Assembly (NCBI GenBank): GCA_902791865.1
Contig: CADAXK010000002.1
Location: 310,001-374,000 of the forward strand
Direction of reading: 5' to 3'
Length of the DNA: 64,000 bases
Source of the DNA: an uncultured Bacteroidia bacterium
GTDB taxonomy: Bacteria; Bacteroidota; Bacteroidia; Bacteroidales; ML635J-15
Positions 1 through 7,621 of the stretch are shown here, one piece after another; positions within the stretch are counted from its first letter, which is position 1, and every line of letters starts with the position of its first letter. The notes under the pieces were generated by a model. It did not search any database and was not told the origin of the DNA. It saw only the letters and a program-made list of their open reading frames with translations. The translations under genes were made by a program, and so were the position numbers.

Positions 1-1
1 C

Positions 2-115
2 CTATGCAAGCACACTGGCGTCAAGAAAATTGGCATCTGCTTCGATTTCCAGCTTGTGGACGAGATTCCGACCGAACCGACAGACATCAGAATGGATGAA
101 ATAATAAGTCTGTAA
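2..115 (+). CDS. 3' end of an unidentified protein gene
   Basis: An open frame enters from the left edge and ends with TAA at 113-115, giving 37 residues that finish ...IRMDEIISL. The peptide has no stop codons and a normal amino-acid mix, so it is probably the C-terminus of a real gene whose start lies outside the window. I do not recognise the family; a short mixed hydrophobic/acidic tail of this kind is not diagnostic. No function is proposed. Confidence 0.5.
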   Translation, partial: LCKHTGVKKIGICFDFQLVDEIPTEPTDIRMDEIISL

Positions 116-338
116 ATATGGAGATTTGCGAGAAAAAAAAGAAAGATGTCATTCCGCAAGTTAGAACAATAACGCGATACGAAACGGGGAGCGTAATATT
201 GTTCAACTGTGCGGAATCTCCCATTAGTACACAAAGGAGATTGGCTACGCCGAGCTAAAGGTACCGTATAAGTGAACTCACAAGCAACGTTCCTTATGCT
301 GTTCGTTCTACTTTACTGAATGACTAAAAAATTAGAGA
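116..338. repeat. Intergenic region with a two-block inverted repeat (REP-like)
   Basis: No gene is seen. The inverted arms ATTCCGCA (151-158) and TGCGGAAT (210-217) enclose a second pair, GAACAATA (164-171) and TATTGTTC (197-204), so the RNA or single strand could fold into a long hairpin. The outer flanks (GTCATTCCG ... CGGAATCT) resemble the ends of the element at 16565-16722 and a lone CGGAATGAC at 1376-1384. A second word, GGCTACGCCGAGCTAAAGGT at 244-263, resembles one near 32682-32701. Probably a non-autonomous repeat rather than an RNA gene. Confidence 0.5.
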
Positions 339-1040
339 ATGAAAATCGCATGTAACATATTAAAGTGGCTATTTATCTCATTCGGTATAATATTATTGCT
401 AATAAACATTTTAGCGCTCACCCCACTCCCATTCTACATGCACCGCAGTCTAGGCGAAGACGCATCGTGGGAAAATGATTCCACCACACAATTCACCCCC
501 GACTACATCATAATGTTCGGCGGTGCAGGAATGCCCTCAGAAAGCAACCTCATACGACTGTATTACACTGCCGAAATCGCAGGCAAACTGCACAAGCCGA
601 TTATACTTGTCCACCCCGAAGACTCTGTGTGTCAAGCAGAAATGACAAAATACCTAGTCAACACCGGCATATCTTCCGACAGCATAATGTATATGACAGG
701 TGGAAGCAACACCCGTTCCCAGTCGGTTTGCCTTGCCGACAGCTTTCCGCAGTTAAAAAAAGCTTCATCGTTGATAATCACCGCACCCGAGCACCTGTCG
801 CGCACACTGAAATGCCTCAAGAAATGCGAAATAGAGAACCTCCGTGGCATCGGAGCATTTGAAAGCACAGTTGACTTCGACCTAGAACTGGACAAAGCCA
901 AGCTCAAAGGCAACAAATTCGTTCCCGACATCGAAAGCACAAACTTGCGCTACACCTTCTGGAACTATCTGAAACTGGAAATCATTTGCTTCAGAGAATA
1001 CTTTGCAATGGCATATTACTGGGCAAAAGATTGGATATAA
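339..1040 (+). CDS. YdcF/SanA-like DUF218 membrane protein
   Basis: 233 residues. One N-terminal membrane helix (about residues 8-30) is followed by a periplasmic domain that begins DYIIMFGGAG (about 55-64), typical of the DUF218 (YdcF/ElyC/SanA) fold, with a Rossmann-like pattern of short strands (PIILVHPED, SLIITAPEH). Family members act in envelope or vancomycin-barrier functions, but the reaction is not known. The ATG at 339 is chosen because the signal-anchor follows directly. It is a single gene with intergenic repeats on both sides. The family call is fairly secure; the substrate is unknown. Confidence 0.7.
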   Translation: MKIACNILKWLFISFGIILLLINILALTPLPFYMHRSLGEDASWENDSTTQFTPDYIIMFGGAGMPSESNLIRLYYTAEIAGKLHKPIILVHPEDSVCQAEMTKYLVNTGISSDSIMYMTGGSNTRSQSVCLADSFPQLKKASSLIITAPEHLSRTLKCLKKCEIENLRGIGAFESTVDFDLELDKAKLKGNKFVPDIESTNLRYTFWNYLKLEIICFREYFAMAYYWAKDWI

Positions 1041-1422
1041 GGGGCTGACGCCCTGTTTCGTGGGCTACGCCCGTTTCAAATTTCAAGTTTAACGTTTAAG
1101 GGTTCAATGCCTTCGGCGTTTCTGTAGAGACGCGCCATGGCACGTCTTTACAGGAAATTACGATGTTTCTGGTTTAATGTTTCCGAATTTGATAATTCGA
1201 TGATTTGATGATTCATGTAGAATCGCGCCATGGCACGATTCTACATGATGAATGTGATGATTAAAATTGTAGCGGCGCAATGATTTGCGCCGATTAAGAC
1301 GCAAAATTTTGCGTCTGTACAAGGATGAGAGAGGATAAAAGTCGCAGCACGGGAACGGAGAATCCTGCACAAAAACGGAATGACGGCAAGGGGTTGTCAA
1401 AAAAAACAGAAATATTGCCCAC
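1041..1422. repeat. Convergent intergenic region packed with four palindromes
   Basis: Between two convergent genes lie four hairpins of one family. 1122-1153 has arms CTGTAGAGACG/CGTCTTTACAG around a CCATGG core. 1214-1247 has arms CATGTAGAATCG/CGATTCTACATG, again with a CCATGG core. 1273-1292 has arms CGGCGCAA/TTGCGCCG. 1297-1316 is the perfect 20-mer AGACGCAAAATTTTGCGTCT. Between them are degenerate words such as TTTGATAATTCGATGATT. They may double as terminators for both genes. No coding sequence is convincing here. Confidence 0.85.
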
Positions 1423-2766
1423 TTAATACCTTCTACAATATTCCAAGAATCTCAGATACACATTCTTATACCAATTTTCCAACTCGCCAAACATTGTGGT
1501 ATTATGCCACAGAAGCACAAAGTCCCCCTCAACAGCAACGCATCTTTCGTACAAACTACAAATGCTCGCAAACGCCTCTTCCTCTGTCAAGTTTCTATAT
1601 TGGAACAAAGTCGTATCCATTGCAACTAGCGGATGCTCAACAACATCAGTAACACAATCGTTTTCAATATCATACAGGCGGTACGGATGGCAAGTGCCGC
1701 AACGGAAACCTTCATGCTCGGGGAATCCCAAAGTCGAATCGCTATGAATGCCACACTCCTGCCAAATCTGTGGAGTTTTGCGCGCATCGAAGCGCAGGAA
1801 ATGCTGACGTACAGATGCAACTCCATGTCCACACACCATCTCAAGCCGATTCTTCTCCATTGTAAAAATGAATTTGTCGCCGAAAGAATACAAGCCACCA
1901 TGCAACCCAACGGTCACTCCTTGCGACTGCAAATCCTTAATGCACTCACGCGATTTTTGCGAAAGAATATTGTATGTAGAATCAAAATCTTTTCTACGTA
2001 ATACCTTGAAATAAAACTGAGAATCTATTTTATTTTCAACAGACACTTTAAGTAATTCGTAGACTGCTGAAACATACGGGTCGCGCCTAAAATCGCACAA
2101 AGATTTCATATATGTCGCCAATGACTTGCACGACATCCGCAGACTTTTCCTCTTGAACAAGTCGCCAGCAATGGTTTTTACCGCCTTTCCAAAATTTGGA
2201 AAGCGAAACAGAAAATCTATGTCGTGAGTTGGAATAAATTTTGGCTTACGAGGTGATATTGAAACTGCAGGAAAATTGTCGCAGACAAATTTTCTCAACA
2301 ACATTGCATATTCGTCAACAACTGGAATATCAATTAAATTATATTTTTCAACTAAACTACCTCTATAAGCAAATCTACCGTACTTATCACGCTTATCCAC
2401 GCATGTTTCCTCATAACGTGAAAGCAAAGCAAACGACACCGAAAGCAAGTCGGCATTAACCGACACTGCACCATCCTCAAGCGAGAACAAATCCTTGCCT
2501 TCGGCAAGCCCGAACACTTTAACCTTTACTTTATTATCACACGAATATATTTCTGAATAATAAACACTTCCATTTAATAACGAATTCACATTATCATCTG
2601 TAGGAACTGGGAATTTTATGGAAATGCAACCATTGACAATAATTTTTGGCACAGGTGACACCTCAACAGAGAAATCCCCCTGAGGAAATGCCACATCGGC
2701 CAAACAGCCAAGTGTGTACCTTATTGCATTTAACGTCATAACCATCTTACACAGAAGCAATTGCAA
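1423..2766 (-). CDS. Polysaccharide deacetylase-like protein (DUF7033 type)
   Basis: 447 residues. The C-terminal half carries the altered NodB/deacetylase signature: THDIDF (about 180-185, metal-binding Asp/His), VGLHGG, RQHFLRFD and LLWHNT near the end. The N-terminal ~150 residues form a separate mixed domain found with this deacetylase type in Bacteroidota. No signal peptide is evident, so the protein is probably cytoplasmic. Such proteins are usually found near surface-polysaccharide genes, but none are adjacent here. ATGs also occur at 2745 and 2739; the first is used because the predicted promoter lies just upstream. The substrate is unknown. Confidence 0.7.
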   Translation of the reverse strand: MQLLLCKMVMTLNAIRYTLGCLADVAFPQGDFSVEVSPVPKIIVNGCISIKFPVPTDDNVNSLLNGSVYYSEIYSCDNKVKVKVFGLAEGKDLFSLEDGAVSVNADLLSVSFALLSRYEETCVDKRDKYGRFAYRGSLVEKYNLIDIPVVDEYAMLLRKFVCDNFPAVSISPRKPKFIPTHDIDFLFRFPNFGKAVKTIAGDLFKRKSLRMSCKSLATYMKSLCDFRRDPYVSAVYELLKVSVENKIDSQFYFKVLRRKDFDSTYNILSQKSRECIKDLQSQGVTVGLHGGLYSFGDKFIFTMEKNRLEMVCGHGVASVRQHFLRFDARKTPQIWQECGIHSDSTLGFPEHEGFRCGTCHPYRLYDIENDCVTDVVEHPLVAMDTTLFQYRNLTEEEAFASICSLYERCVAVEGDFVLLWHNTTMFGELENWYKNVYLRFLEYCRRY

Positions 2767-2782
2767 GCATTCTTATCAAATG

Positions 2783-2812
2783 TTTGTTATTACCGCAAAA
2801 GTAATATTTTTG
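2783..2812 (+). promoter_or_regulatory. Bacteroidota-type promoter for the lipid kinase operon, back-to-back with a leftward promoter
   Basis: TTTG at 2783-2786, then 18 bases, then TATTTTTG at 2805-2812 match the -33/-7 pattern of Bacteroides sigma-ABfr promoters. On the other strand TACTTTTG reads from 2803 to 2796, so the two -7 boxes are one base apart and point away from each other, serving the deacetylase-like gene and the kinase gene. Confidence 0.6.
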
Positions 2813-2881
2813 TTAATAACAATTGCCAAAAACGCATTATACGCGCAAATTATTTACTAACTTCGCAAAAAATAAGTATCA

Positions 2882-3766
2882 ATGGAAGACAAGGAAAAAG
2901 TCCTGATAATCATAAACCCCACATCTGGCACCGGCAAACAGAAGTCGGCACTGAAGGCTATTGAAAAAAAGATTGACAGGATAAACTTTGACTTCGAAAT
3001 AAAGGAAACCCAATACGCTGGCCACGCAACCGAAATTGCAAAGCAAGCTGCCTCCGACGGTCACGACATCGTGGTCGCCGTTGGTGGAGATGGAACCGTA
3101 AACGAAGTTGCTGCCGGACTTGTCGATACACAAACCAAAATGGGCATAATTCCCTGTGGCTCAGGCAACGGTCTTGCCAGAAGCCTTAAAATTCCTGTCA
3201 CTCCAGCAAAAGCAGTTGAAGTGCTTAACGAAAACAGAATGAAGCGCATAGACACAATGTCGGTCAACGGAAACTTCTGCGCGAGCATTGCAGGAATCGG
3301 CTTCGACGCACTGATAGCCAAAGAGTTTCAAGAAAAACCAAAGAACACCAGAGGGCTTCACTCCTACGTTCAGCTTATCGCGACAAAGTACCCGACTTAC
3401 AAAGCCAACGAATACAAGATTGAAATCGACGGCAAAAGTTCAGTCCACAAGGCCATGTTTATCTGCCTTGCCAACGCCAACCAATTCGGTTACAACGCAA
3501 TAGTATCTCCCAATTCAAGAATTGACGACGGGCTTATAGATGTTTGCATAGTTCGAAACATTCCATTAATCACGGCTCCGCACACGGCGATGCTGCTACT
3601 AACCAACAACCTCGACCACTCACACAGGGTAAAAATTCTGCAAGGAAAAACGGTCAAGATTTGCAACAACACAAACGAGTACGCCAACATCGACGGCGAA
3701 GCAAAACAAGTAGGCAAGACTGTTGACATATCCATAAAGCACAAATCGTTAATGGTAATATGCTAA
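2882..3766 (+). CDS. Diacylglycerol kinase family lipid kinase (YegS/BmrU/DgkB type)
   Basis: 294 residues, the usual length. It shows the nucleotide-binding motif GGDGTVNEV (68-76), the GSGNGLARSL loop, and the C-terminal DDGLIDV motif of the DAGK catalytic family. It phosphorylates diacylglycerol or a related lipid using ATP at the inner face of the membrane. The next gene starts inside its last codons (3760), so the two are translationally coupled; the unit continues through folC. The family assignment is strong; the exact lipid substrate is not determined. Confidence 0.85.
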   Translation: MEDKEKVLIIINPTSGTGKQKSALKAIEKKIDRINFDFEIKETQYAGHATEIAKQAASDGHDIVVAVGGDGTVNEVAAGLVDTQTKMGIIPCGSGNGLARSLKIPVTPAKAVEVLNENRMKRIDTMSVNGNFCASIAGIGFDALIAKEFQEKPKNTRGLHSYVQLIATKYPTYKANEYKIEIDGKSSVHKAMFICLANANQFGYNAIVSPNSRIDDGLIDVCIVRNIPLITAPHTAMLLLTNNLDHSHRVKILQGKTVKICNNTNEYANIDGEAKQVGKTVDISIKHKSLMVIC

Positions 3767-4428
3767 ACAAACACTTCATATTATTTCTGCTGTTTTCAAC
3801 AATGCTTTTTGTTGCCTCTGCACAGCAAAAAAATGCCGACACTGTACGCTACGATTATTCGTTCTCTTTCAACAACGGACTATACACATCTTTCTATTCA
3901 TTCAGAAACAATGCACCAATACCATTCGACAGAATAGTATCGCCAGCCTACGACAACGACTTCATAACAAGCATACTACATTGTGAAACAATTAGTTATT
4001 ATGATGAGAACGGAATTCTGAACGAAATCCCTCAAAAACTAATCTGGGGTTACGCAAGCAATGGAAAACCAAACATATTATGGGACAACAAGTTCTGCCT
4101 AATACCATACATAGGAACAATATCGCACTTCATGACAACAGAAACCGTAACGCGCTACATAAACAACTCAGGAACAATGATGTACGACCCGATGTACATA
4201 CCATCATCAACACAGTCATACACTTCCGAAGAACTTGTACATTACTTTATTAACATGAACACAGGAGATATAATTCCATATAACAGCAATACATTGACCG
4301 AACTAATCAAAAACGACACAGAGCTACACGACGAATACACGAACCTAAGCAAACGGAAACGGAAAAAAAGCGTCATGGAATATGTGCAAAAATACAACAA
4401 ACGCCACCCAATATATTTCAACAAATAA
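3760..4428 (+). CDS. Exported protein of unknown function
   Basis: 222 residues with a clear signal peptide (MLNKHFILFLLFSTMLFVASAQ) cleaved after SAQ. The mature part is rich in Tyr, Asn and Ile with no recognisable domain, and ends in a basic stretch (KRKRKKS). It overlaps the kinase by 7 bases and is followed after one base by another exported unknown, so it belongs to the same operon. It may be periplasmic or surface located. I do not recognise the family. Confidence 0.6.
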   Translation: MLNKHFILFLLFSTMLFVASAQQKNADTVRYDYSFSFNNGLYTSFYSFRNNAPIPFDRIVSPAYDNDFITSILHCETISYYDENGILNEIPQKLIWGYASNGKPNILWDNKFCLIPYIGTISHFMTTETVTRYINNSGTMMYDPMYIPSSTQSYTSEELVHYFINMNTGDIIPYNSNTLTELIKNDTELHDEYTNLSKRKRKKSVMEYVQKYNKRHPIYFNK

Positions 4429-4429
4429 T

Positions 4430-5290
4430 ATGAAAATCAAGAGTTTAATATTACTGATATTTATTGCAGCCATTTCAACATCGGCAATGGCTCAAATAAA
4501 AATGCCCATTGGCAGTCAGAGCGAAGTCAACAAGTTCTACAACACTACTACATACGTCGTGATGAAAAACGAATTCATGAGCGACTACAACGAAAAAATA
4601 AAGGAAGCTGTTGAAAAATACTGGACAATAACGCCTGTCAAATATGTAAAAGCCAGCGAGTTCGAGAAGTTACGCCACGACGACGACAAATCGTTCCTTG
4701 TGGTAAACATTGCATATTTCGACGGCGACGACACAAAATTTGAATTCCTGATATTGTCGCTTGGCGGAAGCAAATACAAGACTGTCGACGACATGCCAAC
4801 CCTATGCGCAGTACCTTTGTGCTACTACGGCGACGAAGACGAGGAAAAATACCTATACAAGCTTGGTGCTATGGTAAAACATTGCCAGACTCACGTAGAA
4901 ACATGTCACAAGCACCCCGAACTGAAAAAGGAAACTACGCTCGACTACTACATAAACAATTCCAGCAGTTTGGAAGACAAGACCTTATACCTTCTAAAGG
5001 ATGAAGTTTCAGACGAACTACGAAACAAATCCGTGCTCAAGGAAGCCTATCCTTACAATGCAGAATTAGTAACATCGGAACGCATTGAAGAACTAATAAA
5101 CGCCAACGACGACAAAGCCTTGATTGCGCTCATTATCAATCCATTCGAAGGCAGTGGTCTTCAATACTGCTTCAAGATAATAATCGATGCAAAAGAAGGA
5201 TGGATATTTTACTATGATTTTCAGAAACTTAAGAAAAATAGTTACGGATGCATAACGTCCGACGACCTCAAAAAACTATCAAAGAAATGA
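4430..5290 (+). CDS. Exported protein of unknown function
   Basis: 286 residues from MKIKSLILLIFIAAIS, a signal peptide ending SAMAQ. An in-frame ATG at 4382 would add 16 residues before the signal peptide and overlap the previous gene, so 4430 is preferred. The mature protein is acidic, with aromatic strands; no domain is recognised. It lies between an exported unknown (1-base gap) and folC (ATGA overlap), which indicates one transcript. It may be a Bacteroidales-restricted periplasmic protein, and its link to folate metabolism is probably only positional. Confidence 0.65.
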   Translation: MKIKSLILLIFIAAISTSAMAQIKMPIGSQSEVNKFYNTTTYVVMKNEFMSDYNEKIKEAVEKYWTITPVKYVKASEFEKLRHDDDKSFLVVNIAYFDGDDTKFEFLILSLGGSKYKTVDDMPTLCAVPLCYYGDEDEEKYLYKLGAMVKHCQTHVETCHKHPELKKETTLDYYINNSSSLEDKTLYLLKDEVSDELRNKSVLKEAYPYNAELVTSERIEELINANDDKALIALIINPFEGSGLQYCFKIIIDAKEGWIFYYDFQKLKKNSYGCITSDDLKKLSKK

Positions 5291-6582
5291 ACTATCAGGA
5301 AGCTATCGACTTTATGTTCAACTCGTTGCCCATGTACCAGCGAGTTGGCAAAGCTGCATACAAGGCAAACTTAGACAACACTCTGGCCCTTGACGAATAT
5401 TTCGGACATCCGCACAAGTCGTTCAAAACCATACATGTAGCTGGCACAAACGGAAAAGGCTCCGTTTCTCACTCGCTGGCGGCAATTCTGCAGTCAGCAG
5501 GCTACAAGACAGGACTTTACACCTCACCACACCTTGTCGATTACCGCGAGCGCATACGCATAAACGGCGAAATGATTTCGAAGGATTACGTATGCGACTT
5601 CATCAATAACAACCAGGACATCATCGGAAAACTCAAGCCATCGTTCTTTGAAATGTCGGTTGCGCTGGCATTCAAGTACTTTGCCGACATGAAGGTCGAT
5701 GTCGCTGTGATTGAAGTCGGTATGGGCGGAAGATTGGACTCCACCAACATCATCACTCCCGAACTTTCGGTAATAACCAACATAAGTTTCGACCATACGC
5801 AATTCCTCGGCAACACTCTGCCACTCATTGCAGGCGAAAAAGCTGGAATCATAAAGCCGGGCATTCCCGTCGTAATCGGACAAACCCACGTCGAGACAAA
5901 AGATGTCTTCCTTGCAAAGGCAAAGGAACAAAACTCGACCATCACCTTTGCCGACCAGTGCGTAAAAGTTGCCAAGACAGCTACCGCCAACAACCACAAG
6001 TACGCCGAATATTTGATAGACGGCGCAAAGGCACTCAAATTTGACCTTTTCGGCGAATACCAGACAAAGAACCTAGCCACAATACTTGAAGCCACAAAAC
6101 AGCTTAAAAATCGCGGATTTGCAATAAGCGACAAGAACATTTCCGACGCTCTGCAGAATGTAAAAGGTCTTACTGGACTTCACGGCCGCTGGGAAATACT
6201 CTCCGATTCTCCGCTAACAATCTGTGACACAGGTCATAACGTTGATGGATTGTCGTATGTTACCGCACAACTGAAGGCGATTAAATGTCCGCAGCTGCAC
6301 ATTGTGCTTGGCTTTGTCAACGACAAGGATGTAGAACATGTGATGCCGCTTTTCCCGAAGGATGCGCAGTACTATTTCACACAGGCAGAAATACCTCGTG
6401 CAATGCCAGCCGAACAGGTAAAGGCGTACGGAGAAAAGTTCGGTCTTGACGGCGAAACTTACGAAAATGTTCCTTCCGCATACGAATCTGCGAAGAAAAA
6501 TGCCTCACTGGACGACACAATTTTCATTGGCGGAAGCACTTTTATCGTCGGAGACTACTTTAAACACTATGGTTTTCAATAG
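5287..6582 (+). CDS. folC: Bifunctional folylpolyglutamate synthase/dihydrofolate synthase
   Basis: 431 residues, normal for FolC. The P-loop GTNGKGS (53-59), the following SPHLVDYRERIRING, and the Mur-ligase motifs VIEVGMGGRLDSTN and GRWEILSDSPLTICDTGHN identify it. It adds glutamate to dihydropteroate and to folates, using ATP, in the cytosol. The start ATG at 5287 overlaps the stop of the upstream gene (ATGA) and gives the family N-terminus; a longer frame from 5248 would intrude into that gene. It is the last gene of the operon begun at 2882. Confidence 0.93.
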   Translation: MNYQEAIDFMFNSLPMYQRVGKAAYKANLDNTLALDEYFGHPHKSFKTIHVAGTNGKGSVSHSLAAILQSAGYKTGLYTSPHLVDYRERIRINGEMISKDYVCDFINNNQDIIGKLKPSFFEMSVALAFKYFADMKVDVAVIEVGMGGRLDSTNIITPELSVITNISFDHTQFLGNTLPLIAGEKAGIIKPGIPVVIGQTHVETKDVFLAKAKEQNSTITFADQCVKVAKTATANNHKYAEYLIDGAKALKFDLFGEYQTKNLATILEATKQLKNRGFAISDKNISDALQNVKGLTGLHGRWEILSDSPLTICDTGHNVDGLSYVTAQLKAIKCPQLHIVLGFVNDKDVEHVMPLFPKDAQYYFTQAEIPRAMPAEQVKAYGEKFGLDGETYENVPSAYESAKKNASLDDTIFIGGSTFIVGDYFKHYGFQ

Positions 6583-6615
6583 AATAAAAGATTTTTGAAA
6601 AATTATCGATTTTAT

Positions 6616-6646
6616 TTTGTCAGTTCGGAAATTTGCAATACTTTTG
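6616..6646 (+). promoter_or_regulatory. Promoter of tRNA-Val
   Basis: TTTG at 6616-6619 and TACTTTTG at 6639-6646 with 19 bases between them fit the Bacteroidota consensus closely. The tRNA begins 15 bases after the -7 box, which leaves room for a short 5' leader. Confidence 0.75.
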
Positions 6647-6661
6647 CACCGCTAATGACAA

Positions 6662-6736
6662 GGGAGCATAGCTCAGCTGGTTCAGAGCACCTGCCTTACA
6701 AGCAGGGGGTCATAGGTTCGAATCCTATTGTTCCCA
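6662..6736 (+). tRNA. tRNA-Val (anticodon UAC)
   Basis: A full cloverleaf can be drawn: acceptor GGGAGCA/TGTTCCC (one G-U pair), D arm GCTC...GAGC, anticodon stem CCTGC/GCAGG with loop CTTACAA (anticodon TAC), T arm ATAGG-TTCGAAT-CCTAT, discriminator A. The 3' CCA is not encoded. UAC reads valine codons. It is a single gene with its own promoter and terminator. Confidence 0.96.
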
Positions 6737-6742
6737 CAGAGA

Positions 6743-6773
6743 AGCGATCAAGAAATTGACCGCTTTTTTTTTT
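6743..6773 (+). terminator. Rho-independent terminator of tRNA-Val
   Basis: The stem AGCG-TCAA (6743-6751) pairs with TTGA-CGCT (6756-6764) around a GAAA loop with one A/C mismatch, followed by ten T residues. Confidence 0.8.
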
Positions 6774-6778
6774 GTGTA

Positions 6779-7483
6779 TTATAACGACATAATCTTATGC
6801 CTAATCCATCTTACCAGCACAATAGCTACTGCCGCAACAATAAAGAAAAGCACTCCCAAAAATATAGATTTCTTCTGTCCACCATTTTCTGCACCGTCTT
6901 CTGCAGATAACTTATTTTCATCCCTTGCTGCATTATTGTGCGGATTATCAAATAGGGAATCTTCATCATCTTCATACATGCACGTATATCCCAAATCTTC
7001 CATATCTGCCCTCATAAGTTCAATCTTATCCTTCTGGGCTTCGTATCGCGACAGCCACATGTCGTAAGAATACTCTTTCAAACCTTTTTTATCCCTTATG
7101 TCAGTCTCATTGTCGTTCCAACACAACCTTCCTTTACCCTCATATATTTTAACAACATGTTTTTCAGACACATCGGCAATTATTATCAATGGCGTCCACT
7201 TCGAATATTTGTCGGGAAGCATTTCGGCTCCAAGCTCAAAAAATCCAATACATGCCGAAAGCAAAATCTTGTCGCCACCAGCATTCCATAAATAATCGTT
7301 TTGCCCCATAAGAAAGTAAAACGGAAACGTCATGCACTCAGAATCATCTTTACACGAATAAACATGAATGCCCCTATACATATCGCACCCTTTGTCCACA
7401 TTTGCACCAATTCCCAATGCCGACACATCGTTTCCGACAGACTCCTCAAAACCAATATAATACAAATCCGACTCGCTAGCCAT
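6779..7483 (-). CDS. Tail-anchored membrane protein of unknown function
   Basis: 234 residues. The body lacks a signal peptide and carries no recognised domain. Residues about 150-200 are acidic (EDDEDS), followed by a basic patch and one hydrophobic helix (IFLGVLFFIVAAVAIVLV, about 207-224) ending RWIRHKIMSL. This is the layout of a C-terminally anchored protein with a cytoplasmic domain. Its 3' end faces the tRNA terminator. It is not linked to an operon. I do not recognise it; it could be a lineage-specific membrane protein. Confidence 0.6.
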   Translation of the reverse strand: MASESDLYYIGFEESVGNDVSALGIGANVDKGCDMYRGIHVYSCKDDSECMTFPFYFLMGQNDYLWNAGGDKILLSACIGFFELGAEMLPDKYSKWTPLIIIADVSEKHVVKIYEGKGRLCWNDNETDIRDKKGLKEYSYDMWLSRYEAQKDKIELMRADMEDLGYTCMYEDDEDSLFDNPHNNAARDENKLSAEDGAENGGQKKSIFLGVLFFIVAAVAIVLVRWIRHKIMSL

Positions 7484-7560
7484 ACAATCTCAGAAAATAC
7501 AAATATACATAAAAACAAAAATAAGCGTGATAAATATGATATTTTTAATGTTGCGTGTTA

Positions 7561-7596
7561 CAAAAAAAATTAGGGGCAGGTTTGTCCCTGCCCCTA
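7561..7596 (-). terminator. Hairpin terminator of the large T9SS adhesin gene
   Basis: TAGGGGCAGG (7571-7580) pairs perfectly with CCTGCCCCTA (7587-7596) around a 6-base loop. Read on the minus strand it is followed by a run of eight T residues, so it fits an intrinsic terminator for the adhesin gene. The GC-rich arms resemble the mobile palindromes elsewhere in the window. Confidence 0.75.
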
Positions 7597-7621
7597 CGAT
7601 ATTGTTTCACAAACATTTCGG

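Noticed and set aside
151..217. Possible tRNA or structured RNA gene
   Set aside because: The two-block hairpin lacks tRNA arms and matches repeat ends elsewhere in the window.
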